DNA from: Mediterraneibacter agrestimuris
GTDB lineage: Bacteria; Bacillota; Clostridia; Lachnospirales; Lachnospiraceae
Reading direction: 5' to 3'
Assembly: GCF_943193195.1 (NCBI RefSeq)
Contig: NZ_CALPDG010000021.1
Span: 1-61,641 of the forward strand
Length of the DNA stretch: 61,641 bases
Part shown: positions 35,131-45,142 of the stretch, one piece after another
Position numbering within the stretch: position 1 is the first letter of the stretch
Layout of the letters: each line of letters opens with the position of its first letter
Notes under the pieces: model-generated
The model's database searches: none
Told to the model about the DNA's origin: nothing
What the model saw: only the letters and a program-made list of their open reading frames with translations
Program-made: the position numbers and the translations under genes

Positions 35131-35933
35131 AGAATCTGCTCTATTTTAAATTCACCTTTATGAACTGTCGCTAAACCCTGATCTTCTGTTTCCTGAACAC
35201 ATTCCAGATGATACATCAAAACCGACAGCACGGCAAGCCCCGCCGTTTCTGTTCTTAAAATCCGTTTTCCCAGAGAAATCGACAAGGTTCCCTTTTCCTG
35301 TGCCAGGTCCACTTCTGCCTCTTCAAATCCACCCTCAGGACCAATAAAGATTCCAACAGACTGTCCCGGTAAAATTGCTTCCATCGCCTGTCTTGTCATT
35401 TCCATACCAATTGCTTTTTCATAAGGAATCAGACGTACATCCAATTCCTGCGCATATTCCAGAGCTTCCTCGTAAGTCATAACATCATGGACTTCCGGTA
35501 CCATTGAGCGCCCGGATTGTTTTGCCGCGCCTTCCGCAATAGCATTCCACCGCTGCACTTTTTTTGCAGCCCTTTTCTCATCCAACTTCACAACCACCCG
35601 TTTTGTAACAACCGGAATAATCTCATAAGCCCCCAATTCTACAGCTTTCTGGATGATCATTTCCATCTTATCACTTTTCGGAAGTCCCTGAAAGAGATAG
35701 ATTTTTGATGGCAGCTCAACTGCGTCTGCCTCCACATCTTCAATGCACAGACTCACACCTGCATCGGTAAATTCCTCCAACACGCACAAATATCGAAGTC
35801 CGTTTCCATCACTGATTTCAGCCCTTTCGCCCGGCTTCATTCGCAAGACATTCTTCATGTGGTTCACGTCTGACCCAGTAATCATCACTTTTCCATCTGC
35901 TATCTGAGACGGCTCTGCAAAAAAATGATGCAT
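35127..35933 (-). CDS. rsmE: 16S rRNA m3U1498 methyltransferase RsmE
   Basis: SPOUT-class methyltransferase for U1498 of 16S rRNA. The 268 residues hold an N-terminal PUA-like domain (MHHFFAEPSQIADGKV) and a C-terminal knot with GIFIGPEGGFEEAEVDLA and SLGKRILRTETAGLAVLSVL. It follows prmA by 14 bases; prmA-rsmE pairing is common in Firmicutes. Confidence 0.96.
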   Translation of the reverse strand: MHHFFAEPSQIADGKVMITGSDVNHMKNVLRMKPGERAEISDGNGLRYLCVLEEFTDAGVSLCIEDVEADAVELPSKIYLFQGLPKSDKMEMIIQKAVELGAYEIIPVVTKRVVVKLDEKRAAKKVQRWNAIAEGAAKQSGRSMVPEVHDVMTYEEALEYAQELDVRLIPYEKAIGMEMTRQAMEAILPGQSVGIFIGPEGGFEEAEVDLAQEKGTLSISLGKRILRTETAGLAVLSVLMYHLECVQETEDQGLATVHKGEFKIEQIL

Positions 35934-35947
35934 TGTTTATTTCCTTT

Positions 35948-36913
35948 CTAAGCGTTCTTTTTTGCTGTAACAGATACCCATTCGCCCTGATAAGTCACTT
36001 CCAAGACTTCCAGTCCAGCCTTCTTTACTGCTTCTACAACCATAGCTTCTTTATCATCAATAATTCCGCTTGTAATATAGACAGCCCCCGGCTTCATCTG
36101 ATTGACAATAACCGGTGTCAGTTCCACAAGTACCGGAGCAAGAATATTTGCCACTACAATATCATATTTTTCATAACCGACCTTCTCCTGTACTGCTTTA
36201 TCATCAATGATATTTCCAATCATAACTTCATACTTGTCTTTCGCGATTTCATTCACTCCCATGTTCTCATGGGTAGCGTCGATCGCACAGGGATCCAGAT
36301 CTGTACCGACAGAATATGCTGCGCCAAACTTCAATGCCAGCATTCCTAAGATACCGCTTCCGCAGCCCACATCCAGAATCCTTGTATCCTGTGTAACAAA
36401 CTTCCGAATCTGGCGGATACAGAGCTGGGTTGTCTCATGCATACCTGTACCAAATGCTGTACCCGGATCAATATGAATAACCATCTTATCGTTATCCTCC
36501 GGTTTTATATCTTCCCACGACGGAATAATCAAAATATCATCTACATAAAACTGATGGAAATACTGCTTCCAGTTGTTCACCCAGTCAATATCCTCCGTCT
36601 GAGATTCTTCAATGGTACACTCACCCAAATCCATGAATTCTGACATTTCTTCCAGTTCTCGCCTCACATTGGCAAGCAGAACATTCATCTCCTCCTTGTC
36701 CATCTCAGAATCCAGATAGAAACTTAAATATGCTACACCATCATCATCCTCAACTTCCGGAAGAATATCCACAAACATCTGCTCCTTATCCGCTGCAGTA
36801 AGCGGTACTTTGTCCTCAATCTGCACCCCTTCTACACCAAGGTCTGCAAGTATACTGCTAACAACATCTTCTGCTTCAGTTGTTGTTTTCAGCCGAAACC
36901 GATTCCATTTCAT
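35948..36913 (-). CDS. prmA: ribosomal protein L11 methyltransferase PrmA
   Basis: Trimethylates ribosomal protein L11. The 321 residues include an N-terminal substrate-recognition domain and a SAM-binding core RILDVGCGSGILGMLALKFG (about 185). The post-I motif is VGTDLDPCAID and the NPPF-like loop is VVANILAPVLVEL. ATG at 36913 was chosen over GTG at 36919 for the AAAGGAAA spacing. Cotranscribed with rsmE. Confidence 0.95.
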   Translation of the reverse strand: MKWNRFRLKTTTEAEDVVSSILADLGVEGVQIEDKVPLTAADKEQMFVDILPEVEDDDGVAYLSFYLDSEMDKEEMNVLLANVRRELEEMSEFMDLGECTIEESQTEDIDWVNNWKQYFHQFYVDDILIIPSWEDIKPEDNDKMVIHIDPGTAFGTGMHETTQLCIRQIRKFVTQDTRILDVGCGSGILGMLALKFGAAYSVGTDLDPCAIDATHENMGVNEIAKDKYEVMIGNIIDDKAVQEKVGYEKYDIVVANILAPVLVELTPVIVNQMKPGAVYITSGIIDDKEAMVVEAVKKAGLEVLEVTYQGEWVSVTAKKNA

Positions 36914-36970
36914 AGTCACTATTTCCTTTCTTATATATACTCATCTACATCTTTTATCACAGGTATTTGT

Positions 36971-37633
36971 TTACAAAATATCCAGATCATCCAGCGTTCC
37001 CTTCCTGCTCTCCCGCCCAGAAGACGGCTTTTGTCTCACTTGATTTCCCAGCTGATAATCCAGTTCCCTGGCTTCTCCTGTTTCTCCTGTTCTTCCAAAA
37101 GTTTCCCTCGCATATCCGCCCGCCGTGCAGCCACCGTTTTTGCAGCAAGTTCTCCCCGGTCGTTCATTGTGAACTTCTCCGCTCTTTCCTCCTGTCTTAC
37201 GACAGAGATAAATTTCCCCGATCTCCATTGCCTTGTCCAAAGCTTTGCACATGTCGTAAATGGTAAGAAGTGCCACACTCACACCTGTCAGCGCCTCCAT
37301 CTCCACTCCGGTTTTGCCAGTCACTTTCACAGTACAATAGCAATAAACCGCACTCTCTTCCGGCACCATCTCAAAGTTCACCCGGCACTTTGTAATCGGT
37401 AAAATGTGACACATAGGAATCAATTCTGATGTCCGTTTTGCCCCCATAATTCCGGCAGTTGTCGCTACTCCGAGCACATCCCCCTTGCCGATCGTTCCTG
37501 CTGAAATGGCGTCAAATACCTGACGGCTGACTGTAATTTTTCCGGCAGCCGTTGCCTCACGTACAGTATCCGCCTTGTCAGTCACATCCACCATCACCGC
37601 TTTTCCGTTTTCATCAAAATGCGTCAGTTCCAT
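36971..37633 (-). CDS. moaC: cyclic pyranopterin monophosphate synthase MoaC with extended C-terminus
   Basis: Partner of MoaA in the first step of molybdopterin synthesis. Residues 1-150 are a full Moa[35 protein letters not shown], and [20 protein letters not shown] with catalytic Asp/Lys regions. It normally ends near KTGGKSG; here about 65 extra Gly/Arg/Glu/Cys-rich residues follow with no recognisable domain. ATG at 37633 has GAGGGA upstream and fits the family; the GTG at 37657 does not. It sits 20 kb from moaA, beside prmA. Confidence 0.93.
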   Translation of the reverse strand: MELTHFDENGKAVMVDVTDKADTVREATAAGKITVSRQVFDAISAGTIGKGDVLGVATTAGIMGAKRTSELIPMCHILPITKCRVNFEMVPEESAVYCYCTVKVTGKTGVEMEALTGVSVALLTIYDMCKALDKAMEIGEIYLCRKTGGKSGEVHNERPGRTCCKNGGCTAGGYARETFGRTGETGEARELDYQLGNQVRQKPSSGRESRKGTLDDLDIL

Positions 37634-37804
37634 GATACATTTCCCTCGCTTCTTCACTATTATTCTTATAGATTCTATTTCTCCATTACACGTTCTTACC
37701 GACTTTGCAGTAAATGTAAAGTCCCATGCTGAACTGTTACATAATATACTATGTCTTTTTTATTATAGAGGGAAATGTATTATTTTACAATAATGGCTTT
37801 CTAT

Positions 37805-37834
37805 TTGATAATGCATTCTCAATTAATTTATGAT
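37805..37834 (+). promoter_or_regulatory. possible promoter of the SLH/L,D-transpeptidase gene
   Basis: -35 TTGATA (37805-37810), 18 bases, -10 TATGAT (37829-37834), followed by a very AT-rich leader. Confidence 0.4.
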
Positions 37835-37898
37835 AAAATGATTACATAATATATAATATCACCGTATATAAACATCACAAGAACAGGATGGAAACAAA

Positions 37899-39314
37899 AT
37901 GAATAAATACAGAAAAATTTTATCTTTATTTATATTAACTTTCGTTCTATCAACAATGTCTGCCCGGATTAATGTAACTGCGGCAGCTCCCACTGCTGCC
38001 GGTCTGCCCGGAAGCACTTTCGATGATGTAACCGAGGACGCATGGTATACCTCTTACATTGGATATGTTTTAAACAAAGGGATCATGACAGGAACGGGAG
38101 ATAACCAGTTTGCTCCCGGTGAAACTATTTGCCGTGCACAGTTTGCAACTATCCTGTACCGTATGTCCGGCAGCCAGCCTATAGAATACAGTTCCAGATT
38201 CCCAGATGTTTCAGACAACAATTTTTATACAACTCCTGTTCTCTGGGCAGCACAGGAGGATGTAAAAATCATTACAGGATATGAGAATGGAACCTTTGGT
38301 CCAAATGACGCAATTACACGGGAGCAGCTTGCAGCTATGCTTTTCCGTTATGCGAATTATTTAAATCTGGATACTACAGCTACTGCTGATCTCAACAGCT
38401 ATCCTGATGCTTCCTCGGTCACAGACTTTGCAAAGGAAGCTATGTCTTGGGCAGTGGGTGTTGGAATCATTACCGGAGATAACGGAATGCTGAATCCTCA
38501 GGGAAATTCTGCCCGTGCAGTATGTGCCGCAATGATTCAGCGTTTCTGTGAAAATCTTTTTCCAGAAGAACTTCCCAACGTAGAAATGAGTGCTTCCTGT
38601 GAGAATATTTTCCTCACTCCAAACGAGCTGGAAGACGGCACTTTCTGGGTTAAGCTCTCCGGCGTTGCCACAACCCACGGGGTTCAGAAAATCTCTGTCG
38701 CTATATGGTGTGATGAGGATCAGAATGATATCGGATATTATTATGCCGATTACCAGCCGGATGGTTCCTATGGTTTCTCTGCGAATGTAGGAAACCACCG
38801 TTTCCATTTCGGCATCTATCACGCAGCAGCCTATGTACTTATGGATAACGGTGTCCGTTTATATGCCGGCAGCAGTTCCGGTCAGATCAACGGAACACAT
38901 GCCGTTTCCATGCGCCAGACTGTCCAAGGCTATTCCAGCGATACAGATTATCTCCTCGTAGTAGATACAACCGCTTGCAAAACCGGCGTATTCTTCAAAA
39001 ACGGAAACACATGGGATTATATGTACTATTGGCTCTGTGCCCCCGGAGCGCCGGACACACCTACCATAACAGGAGTCTTTACCGTCACCCCGCTCAAAAT
39101 GAATGGTTTTTATTCTTTCGGCTCTCAGCAATATTATGCTACACAGTTTTACGGAGACTATCTGTTCCATAGCACAACTTATAATTCAGACGGATCCGTA
39201 CAAGATGACCGTGTAGGGATGCAATTGTCTCATGGCTGTGTCCGTCTGGAAACCAATAATGCGAAGTGGATCTATGACAACATTCCTGCCGGAACAACCG
39301 TTGTCATTTACTAA
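37899..39314 (+). CDS. secreted SLH-domain L,D-transpeptidase
   Basis: Cell-surface enzyme predicted to form 3-3 peptidoglycan cross-links or attach proteins. The 471 residues begin with a signal peptide (1-29). Three SLH repeats for cell-wall anchoring follow (about 38-90, 100-155, 162-215; FDDVTEDAWYTSYI, FPDVSDNNFY, SYPDASSVTDFA). A GBS-Bsp-like beta domain (about 228-330) and a YkuD catalytic domain with SHGCVRLE (Cys at about 449) complete it. The last 11 bases overlap the end of the convergent AGCS gene. Confidence 0.93.
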   Translation: MNKYRKILSLFILTFVLSTMSARINVTAAAPTAAGLPGSTFDDVTEDAWYTSYIGYVLNKGIMTGTGDNQFAPGETICRAQFATILYRMSGSQPIEYSSRFPDVSDNNFYTTPVLWAAQEDVKIITGYENGTFGPNDAITREQLAAMLFRYANYLNLDTTATADLNSYPDASSVTDFAKEAMSWAVGVGIITGDNGMLNPQGNSARAVCAAMIQRFCENLFPEELPNVEMSASCENIFLTPNELEDGTFWVKLSGVATTHGVQKISVAIWCDEDQNDIGYYYADYQPDGSYGFSANVGNHRFHFGIYHAAAYVLMDNGVRLYAGSSSGQINGTHAVSMRQTVQGYSSDTDYLLVVDTTACKTGVFFKNGNTWDYMYYWLCAPGAPDTPTITGVFTVTPLKMNGFYSFGSQQYYATQFYGDYLFHSTTYNSDGSVQDDRVGMQLSHGCVRLETNNAKWIYDNIPAGTTVVIY

Positions 39315-40632
39315 TCACACACTTCCTCAGCATCCACAGACAGATCAGATTCGGAATCGTCATCAGGGAATTGAATAAATCCGACATTCCCCACACTGCC
39401 TGTAATGGAAGAACTGTTCCTCCAAATACAAAGCATATGTACAGCACTTTATATAGAGAACGTCCCCGTCCTTTACCAAGATACTGCACCGCACATTCTC
39501 CATAATAGCTCCAGCCGATGATTGTTGCAAAAGCAAACAGCACCAGTGACACCGACAGCATTTCACTTCCCCAAAACGGCAGATTGGAAAATGCCAAAAA
39601 GCAGAGTCGGTCTTCTGCCGCACTCTGGTATAATTCCGGTTCTTTTAACATACAGCTCACAATTGCTATACCGGTAACTGCGCACATAACAACCGTATCC
39701 CAGAATACCCCTGTCATTGATACAAGGCTCTGGCGGTACGGTGATTCTGTACGAGCCGCAGCCGCTGAAATCGGAATGGAACCCAGTCCTGCTTCGCTTG
39801 TAAATAGCCCTCGTGAAATTCCGATACGCAGTCCGGTCATCACTGCCGTTCCGACAACGCCGCCCACAACAGACCTTGAAGAAAACGCAGAACTCACAAT
39901 GACTCTCACCGTCTCAAAGAAAACATCCCGGTTCATCCAAATCAGGAAAAAGCATCCTCCCAGGAAAAAAACACTCATAAAAGGAACAAGACAAGTACAC
40001 ACCTTTGTAATCTGTTCTGCCCCACCCAGAATCACAACCCCGGACAGAAATGCAAGACATATGCCAATAAAGCCGGGGGAAATCTGCAAATGTTCTTCTA
40101 TCGCCGATGCAATGGAATGAGATTGCACACTGCTGCCCATTCCGAAGGACACCAGTACTGCCGCTAAAGCAAAGAGCACCGCTGCACTTTTCTGATGCAA
40201 GACATGTTCCATCACATACATCGGACCACCCACATAGGTACCATCTGCATTCCGGATCCGAAACTTCACAGCCAAAAAACATTCTGCATAACAGGTTGCG
40301 ATTCCGAATACTCCCGTCACCCAGCACCAAAATATCGCTCCCGGACCGCCAATGGCAATTGCCGTAGAAATCCCAATGATATTCCCTGTTCCGATGGTTG
40401 CCGCAAGCGCCGTTGCCAGTGCAGAAAAGGGTGAAATATTTCCCTCACCCTGTCCTTTCTTTGAAAAGCTCATATAAATCCCCTGGGGAATCTTTTTCTG
40501 AATAAACCGCAGGCGGATCGTAAAATATAAGTGGGTTGCAAAAAGTGCAAGCAGCATCGGAAGTCCCCACAAAGCCTCCTGAATTGCACGGATACATGAA
40601 ATCAGCATATGTAACTCACAGAAATATGTCAT
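39304..40632 (-). CDS. alanine/glycine:cation symporter (AGCS family)
   Basis: Sodium-coupled amino acid importer with about eleven membrane helices in 442 residues. Family motifs visible: FSALATALAATIGTGNIIG (about 70-90), GGPGAIFWCWVTG and GLFTSEAGLGSIPISAA. Neither candidate start (ATG 40632 or ATG 40608) has a strong ribosome site. Single-gene unit, convergent with the SLH protein. Confidence 0.92.
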   Translation of the reverse strand: MTYFCELHMLISCIRAIQEALWGLPMLLALFATHLYFTIRLRFIQKKIPQGIYMSFSKKGQGEGNISPFSALATALAATIGTGNIIGISTAIAIGGPGAIFWCWVTGVFGIATCYAECFLAVKFRIRNADGTYVGGPMYVMEHVLHQKSAAVLFALAAVLVSFGMGSSVQSHSIASAIEEHLQISPGFIGICLAFLSGVVILGGAEQITKVCTCLVPFMSVFFLGGCFFLIWMNRDVFFETVRVIVSSAFSSRSVVGGVVGTAVMTGLRIGISRGLFTSEAGLGSIPISAAAARTESPYRQSLVSMTGVFWDTVVMCAVTGIAIVSCMLKEPELYQSAAEDRLCFLAFSNLPFWGSEMLSVSLVLFAFATIIGWSYYGECAVQYLGKGRGRSLYKVLYICFVFGGTVLPLQAVWGMSDLFNSLMTIPNLICLWMLRKCVISK

Positions 40633-40780
40633 TATTTAATATATATGAATAGCCTTTTTATTTCATGTATCACTTTCCTTTAAAGGTTGCTACTTTTCCT
40701 CTGATCCTTTTACGCTGTGCTTTCAATCGCCACATACTCCGTATGCGTCGATTGACGGCTCGCGCCGTATATAAATCTTC

Positions 40781-40827
40781 AAAAAGAGTCTCAGAAAAAT
40801 GCATGCACTTTTCTGAGACTCTTTTTT
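40781..40827 (-). terminator. terminator of the ABC exporter operon
   Basis: AAAAAGAGTCTCAGAAAA pairs with TTTTCTGAGACTCTTTTT (18 bp, 10-base loop), 5 bases after the stop of the second ABC gene. The T tracts on both strands make it potentially bidirectional. Confidence 0.9.
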
Positions 40828-40831
40828 CGAT

Positions 40832-42682
40832 TTATGCACAGCTTGTAGCTTTTTCAAACTGTGAATTATACAGTTCTGCGTAGAATCCATTTTTTGCGAT
40901 GAGTTCATCGTGACTGCCTTGCTCGATAATGTCTCCGTCTTTCATTACTAAGATAATGTCCGCATCCCGGATTGTGGATAAGCGGTGAGCGATAACGAAA
41001 CTGGTTCGTCCTTTCATCAGTGTATCCATTGCTTTTTGTATCTGAATCTCGGTTCTGGTATCAACGGAGCTTGTTGCTTCGTCGAGGATCAAGATTTTCG
41101 GATCTGCAAGGATCGCTCTGGCAATTGTCAGGAGCTGCTTTTGTCCCTGAGATACGTTACTTGCTTCTTCGTTCAGTTCCATATCGTAGCCTCCCGGCAG
41201 TGTCTGCACAAAACGGTGTACTCTGGCTGCTTTTGCTGCTTCAATAACTTCTTCGTCTGTCGCGTCTAGTTTACCGTACTTGATATTGTCTCTGATGCTT
41301 CCGTGGAAGAGCCATGTGTCCTGCAGCACCATACCAAACATCTGACGCAGCTCGCTTCGATTGAAGTCTTTGACATTGTGTCCGTCTATCAGAATCGCTC
41401 CGTCATTGACATCATAGAAACGCATTAATAATTTGATCATTGTTGTCTTTCCCGCTCCGGTCGGACCAACAATTGCTATTTTCTGTCCTTCTTTTATCTT
41501 GGCTGAGAAATCATTAACAATTATTTTGTCTTCATTATATCCGAAATGTACATGATCAAATTCTACATTTCCCTGAAGTCCTTCTACCGATACCGGATTT
41601 AGAACCGTTACATCTTCTTCCTTCTCATCTAAGAACTCAAACACACGCTCAGACGCTGCAGCCGTGGACTGGAGCATATTTGCCACCTGCGCCACCTGTT
41701 GGATCGGCTGTGTAAAATTTCTTACATACTGGATAAAGGACTGGATATCGCCGACCTCGATCGTCTTTCTGATTGCAAGAAATCCACCCAGAATTGCTAC
41801 CCCTACATATCCCAGATTACCGACAAACTGCATAACCGGCATCATCATACCTGAAAAGAACTGAGATTTCCATGCAGAATCGTACAGCTGGTCATTCGTC
41901 TCCTCGAAGGTTTTAATCATATCTTCTTCTTTATTAAATGCTTTGACAATATTATGACCGCCATAGACCTCTTCCACCTGTCCGTTGACATTTCCCAGAT
42001 ATTCCTGCTGTCCTCGGAAATATTTCTGCGAGTGTTTCATGACAACTGAAATCAGCGTAATAGAAATCGGCAGAATCAAAAGAGCTACCAGTGTCATCAG
42101 TGGGCTGATGGACAGCATCATTATAAGCACGCCGATGATCGTTGTCACAGAAGTAATCAGCTGTGTTGCGCTCTGATTCAGGCTGTGCCCCAGCGTATCC
42201 ACATCATTGGTCACTCTGGAAAGCACCTCACCGTATGTCTTTGTATCAAAATAGCTCATCGGCATCCGATTGATCTTTTCAGAAATCTCTTTTCTCAGAC
42301 GATATGTCGTTTTCTGGGACACCCCTGTCATAATAAGTCCCTGTATAAAGGAAAGTACTGCGCTGACAACATACAGCCCCAATGTAAACAAAAGAATCTG
42401 ACCAATCTTTCCAAAGTCCATTCCCGATCCGCCGGATACTTTGCTGACTAGACCGTTAAATATCTCTGTCGTCGCCTTACCGAGTATTTTAGGTCCTACG
42501 ATATTAAAAACAGTTCCTCCGACAGCGAAGATAGCAACGAATATCATCTGAATCTTAAATGCACCCATATACCGGATCAATTTACCCATGGTTCCTTTAA
42601 AATCTTTAGCCTTCTCTCCGGCGCCCATTCCGTGTCCGTGACCGCCCATCGGTCCCCGCCTTGGCGTATGTTTTTCACTCAT
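40832..42682 (-). CDS. ABC exporter half-transporter, second subunit
   Basis: Six-helix membrane domain fused to an ATPase, forming a heterodimeric exporter with the preceding gene. The 616 residues start with a His/Gly-rich leader (GPMGGHGHGMGAGE). Walker A is IVGPTGAGKTT, the signature is NVSQGQKQLLTIARA and Walker B is ILILDEATSSVD, with a catalytic Glu. ATG at 42682 was chosen because AGGAGG lies 9 bases upstream. It overlaps the end of the first ABC gene by 8 bases. Confidence 0.95.
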   Translation of the reverse strand: MSEKHTPRRGPMGGHGHGMGAGEKAKDFKGTMGKLIRYMGAFKIQMIFVAIFAVGGTVFNIVGPKILGKATTEIFNGLVSKVSGGSGMDFGKIGQILLFTLGLYVVSAVLSFIQGLIMTGVSQKTTYRLRKEISEKINRMPMSYFDTKTYGEVLSRVTNDVDTLGHSLNQSATQLITSVTTIIGVLIMMLSISPLMTLVALLILPISITLISVVMKHSQKYFRGQQEYLGNVNGQVEEVYGGHNIVKAFNKEEDMIKTFEETNDQLYDSAWKSQFFSGMMMPVMQFVGNLGYVGVAILGGFLAIRKTIEVGDIQSFIQYVRNFTQPIQQVAQVANMLQSTAAASERVFEFLDEKEEDVTVLNPVSVEGLQGNVEFDHVHFGYNEDKIIVNDFSAKIKEGQKIAIVGPTGAGKTTMIKLLMRFYDVNDGAILIDGHNVKDFNRSELRQMFGMVLQDTWLFHGSIRDNIKYGKLDATDEEVIEAAKAARVHRFVQTLPGGYDMELNEEASNVSQGQKQLLTIARAILADPKILILDEATSSVDTRTEIQIQKAMDTLMKGRTSFVIAHRLSTIRDADIILVMKDGDIIEQGSHDELIAKNGFYAELYNSQFEKATSCA

Positions 42683-45104
42683 TGCCATCTGCCTCCTTTC
42701 TGTTTTCATTTCCCATTTGTTCTGCTTCCTTAAGCCCTGCATCTAATTCCGCTTCAGACAACTGGGATTCCGCGATCTGACGATATACCTCACAGTTCGT
42801 AAGCAGTTCATGATGGGTTCCGATTCCGGCAACCTCACCATCATCCAATACGATAATCTGCTCTGCGTGAAGAATCGTACTGATCCTTTGTGCCACGATC
42901 AGCACGGTACTGTCAGCAGTCTGCTTTTTCAGTGCGCTCCGAAGCGCCACATCTGTCTTGTAATCCAACGCGGAAAAGCTGTCATCAAAGATAAAGATAT
43001 CAGGGTGTTTTGCTATCGCACGGGCAATAGACAAACGCTGTTTTTGTCCTCCGGATACATTGGTTCCTCCCTGCGCAATTGAACTTTCATATTTTTTCTT
43101 CTTTGTTTCAATAAATTCTGCTGCCTGCGCAATCTCCGCCGCCTCTTTCATTTCTTCCTCTGATCCATCTGCATTTCCAAACATAATATTGGAAGCAATA
43201 TTTCCAGAGAACAGTACTCCTTTCTGCGGTACATATCCCAACTTATCACGCAGTTCATGCTGGACAACATGACGGATATCAATTCCGTCCAGAGTAATGG
43301 CTCCATCTGTCACATCATAAAATCTCGGAATCAGATTGACCAGCGTAGATTTTCCGCTTCCGGTACTTCCAATGATCGCTGTTGTCTCACCCGGTTTTGC
43401 TTCAAATGTAATATCATGCAGCACATCTTCGTCTGCTCCCGGATAACGGAAAGACACATGCTCAAATCTCAGCACTCCGGCTGCATTTTCTGGAAGTACT
43501 TTCGGCTGCTTCGGATCGTGGATCAATGTTTCGCTTGTCAGCACCTCATCCACACGCTCCGCAGCCACAGCCGCTCTCGGAAGCATAATAGAAATCATAC
43601 AAATCATCAGGAAACTCATAATAATCTGCATCGTATACTGTATAAACGCCATCATGTCCCCGACCTGCATCTGACCATCATTGATACCATTTGCGCCGAC
43701 CCAGATAATCAATACAGAAATACCATTCATAATCACCATCATAACCGGCATCATAAATGTCATGGCACGGTTAACAAACAGATTCGTTCGTGTCAGATCA
43801 CGGTTTGCTATATCGAACCGCTCTTCCTCATGTTTCTCTGTACTGAAAGCACGGATTACCTGCAATCCTGTCAATATCTCTCTTGTAACAAGATTCAGCC
43901 TGTCAACCAGCTGCTGCATGATCTTGAATTTCGGCATTGCCACAACAAACAAAGTCAGTACCACAAGACCGATCAGCACAACCGCCAGTCCAATGATCCA
44001 TGACATAGAGACATTTGTGTGGAATACTTTATAAATACCGCCGATTGCCATAATCGGGGCATATAAAACGATACGAAGCAGCATTACCATCAGCATCTGT
44101 ATCTGCTGGATATCATTGGTACTGCGGGTAATCAGTGACGCCGTAGAGAAATGGTCAAACTCATTGTTAGAGAATCCGACTACCTTACGGAATACATTGC
44201 TTCGCAAATCCCGTCCGGCAGACGCCGCCACTCTGGATGCAAAGAATCCAACCAGCACACTTGCCATCATCCCCAGAAATGCAAGTGCGATCATTTTTCC
44301 GCCCGTATTCAAAATGTATTGAATCTGAATGGAATCAACATCCATATTCAAATTCTCATAGACCGTCTTTACATAACTGATAGCAGCCTGCTCCACGATC
44401 ATATCCGGCATCTCGCTCATCTGCCTGCGAATCTCATCTACAAGCATCTGTACTTGTTCTTCCGGCATTATTTGCAGAATCTGGAACATATCCATCTCTT
44501 CTATGTTCATTTGCGGCTGTGCTTCCTGTGCATCACCATCTTGAAGCTGCTGCATCTGCGCCAGTTGTTCAGGCGTCATTTCTTCTTGAAGCTGCTGTAT
44601 TTGCGCCAGTTGTTCAGGCGTCATACTTTCTGGAGACTGCTGCATCGCTGCCTCCGCCTGTGCTTTCTGCGCCTCCGCAAATTGTTCCTTCATCTGCTCT
44701 TCTATCTTCTGAGTTTCTTCACTGCCTGATGAAAATCCCTGTGTCAGAAGCATTGGAAGTCCCAGAATATCAGACAGCTCTTCCAGCAGCATCTCGTCCT
44801 CTTCCGCGCCTTCTTTTAAAACAAAAGCTGTCTTATCATATGTGTTTTCATCCAGCACATATGCATTGGTCACCGTCTGTCTGTCGCCTTCATCGGTCAC
44901 AAACAGCAGTACCCTGTTCATGTCTTCTTCCGCAATTGCCCGGGGAACCGTTTCATCAATTCCCCCCTGCTGGATTCCCACATTGACAATGTCAGATGTG
45001 TAAGACGGAAGTGACAGATCGCAGTATGCCTGAACAAACAGTACGGCAAAAATCAGCAGTACAGTCTTCCAGTACATACCCAGATACTTAAATAATTTTC
45101 TCAT
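42675..45104 (-). CDS. ABC exporter half-transporter, first subunit, with enlarged extracellular loop
   Basis: Partner of the downstream ABC protein in a probable multidrug exporter. At 809 residues it is about 200 longer than usual. The surplus is a Gln/Met/Glu-rich insert between helices 1 and 2 (about residues 70-245), predicted outside the cell, with a duplicated MTPEQLAQ-QQLQ motif. The nucleotide-binding domain has IIGSTGSGKST and NVSGGQKQRLSIARA; the Walker B ends FIFDDSF with Asp instead of the catalytic Glu, so this is the degenerate site typical of heterodimers. Confidence 0.95.
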   Translation of the reverse strand: MRKLFKYLGMYWKTVLLIFAVLFVQAYCDLSLPSYTSDIVNVGIQQGGIDETVPRAIAEEDMNRVLLFVTDEGDRQTVTNAYVLDENTYDKTAFVLKEGAEEDEMLLEELSDILGLPMLLTQGFSSGSEETQKIEEQMKEQFAEAQKAQAEAAMQQSPESMTPEQLAQIQQLQEEMTPEQLAQMQQLQDGDAQEAQPQMNIEEMDMFQILQIMPEEQVQMLVDEIRRQMSEMPDMIVEQAAISYVKTVYENLNMDVDSIQIQYILNTGGKMIALAFLGMMASVLVGFFASRVAASAGRDLRSNVFRKVVGFSNNEFDHFSTASLITRSTNDIQQIQMLMVMLLRIVLYAPIMAIGGIYKVFHTNVSMSWIIGLAVVLIGLVVLTLFVVAMPKFKIMQQLVDRLNLVTREILTGLQVIRAFSTEKHEEERFDIANRDLTRTNLFVNRAMTFMMPVMMVIMNGISVLIIWVGANGINDGQMQVGDMMAFIQYTMQIIMSFLMICMISIMLPRAAVAAERVDEVLTSETLIHDPKQPKVLPENAAGVLRFEHVSFRYPGADEDVLHDITFEAKPGETTAIIGSTGSGKSTLVNLIPRFYDVTDGAITLDGIDIRHVVQHELRDKLGYVPQKGVLFSGNIASNIMFGNADGSEEEMKEAAEIAQAAEFIETKKKKYESSIAQGGTNVSGGQKQRLSIARAIAKHPDIFIFDDSFSALDYKTDVALRSALKKQTADSTVLIVAQRISTILHAEQIIVLDDGEVAGIGTHHELLTNCEVYRQIAESQLSEAELDAGLKEAEQMGNENRKEADGNE
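44541..44624 (-). repeat. 39-bp tandem-type duplication in the ABC exporter loop
   Basis: Two 39-base copies (44541-44579 and 44586-44624) differ at two positions and encode the MTPEQLAQ(I/M)QQLQ duplication. They are spaced 45 bases start to start, so copy-number change keeps the frame. Confidence 0.85.
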
Positions 45105-45142
45105 AATGTCTTTCCTTTCTGTCTTTTATTATTTATGTTTAT

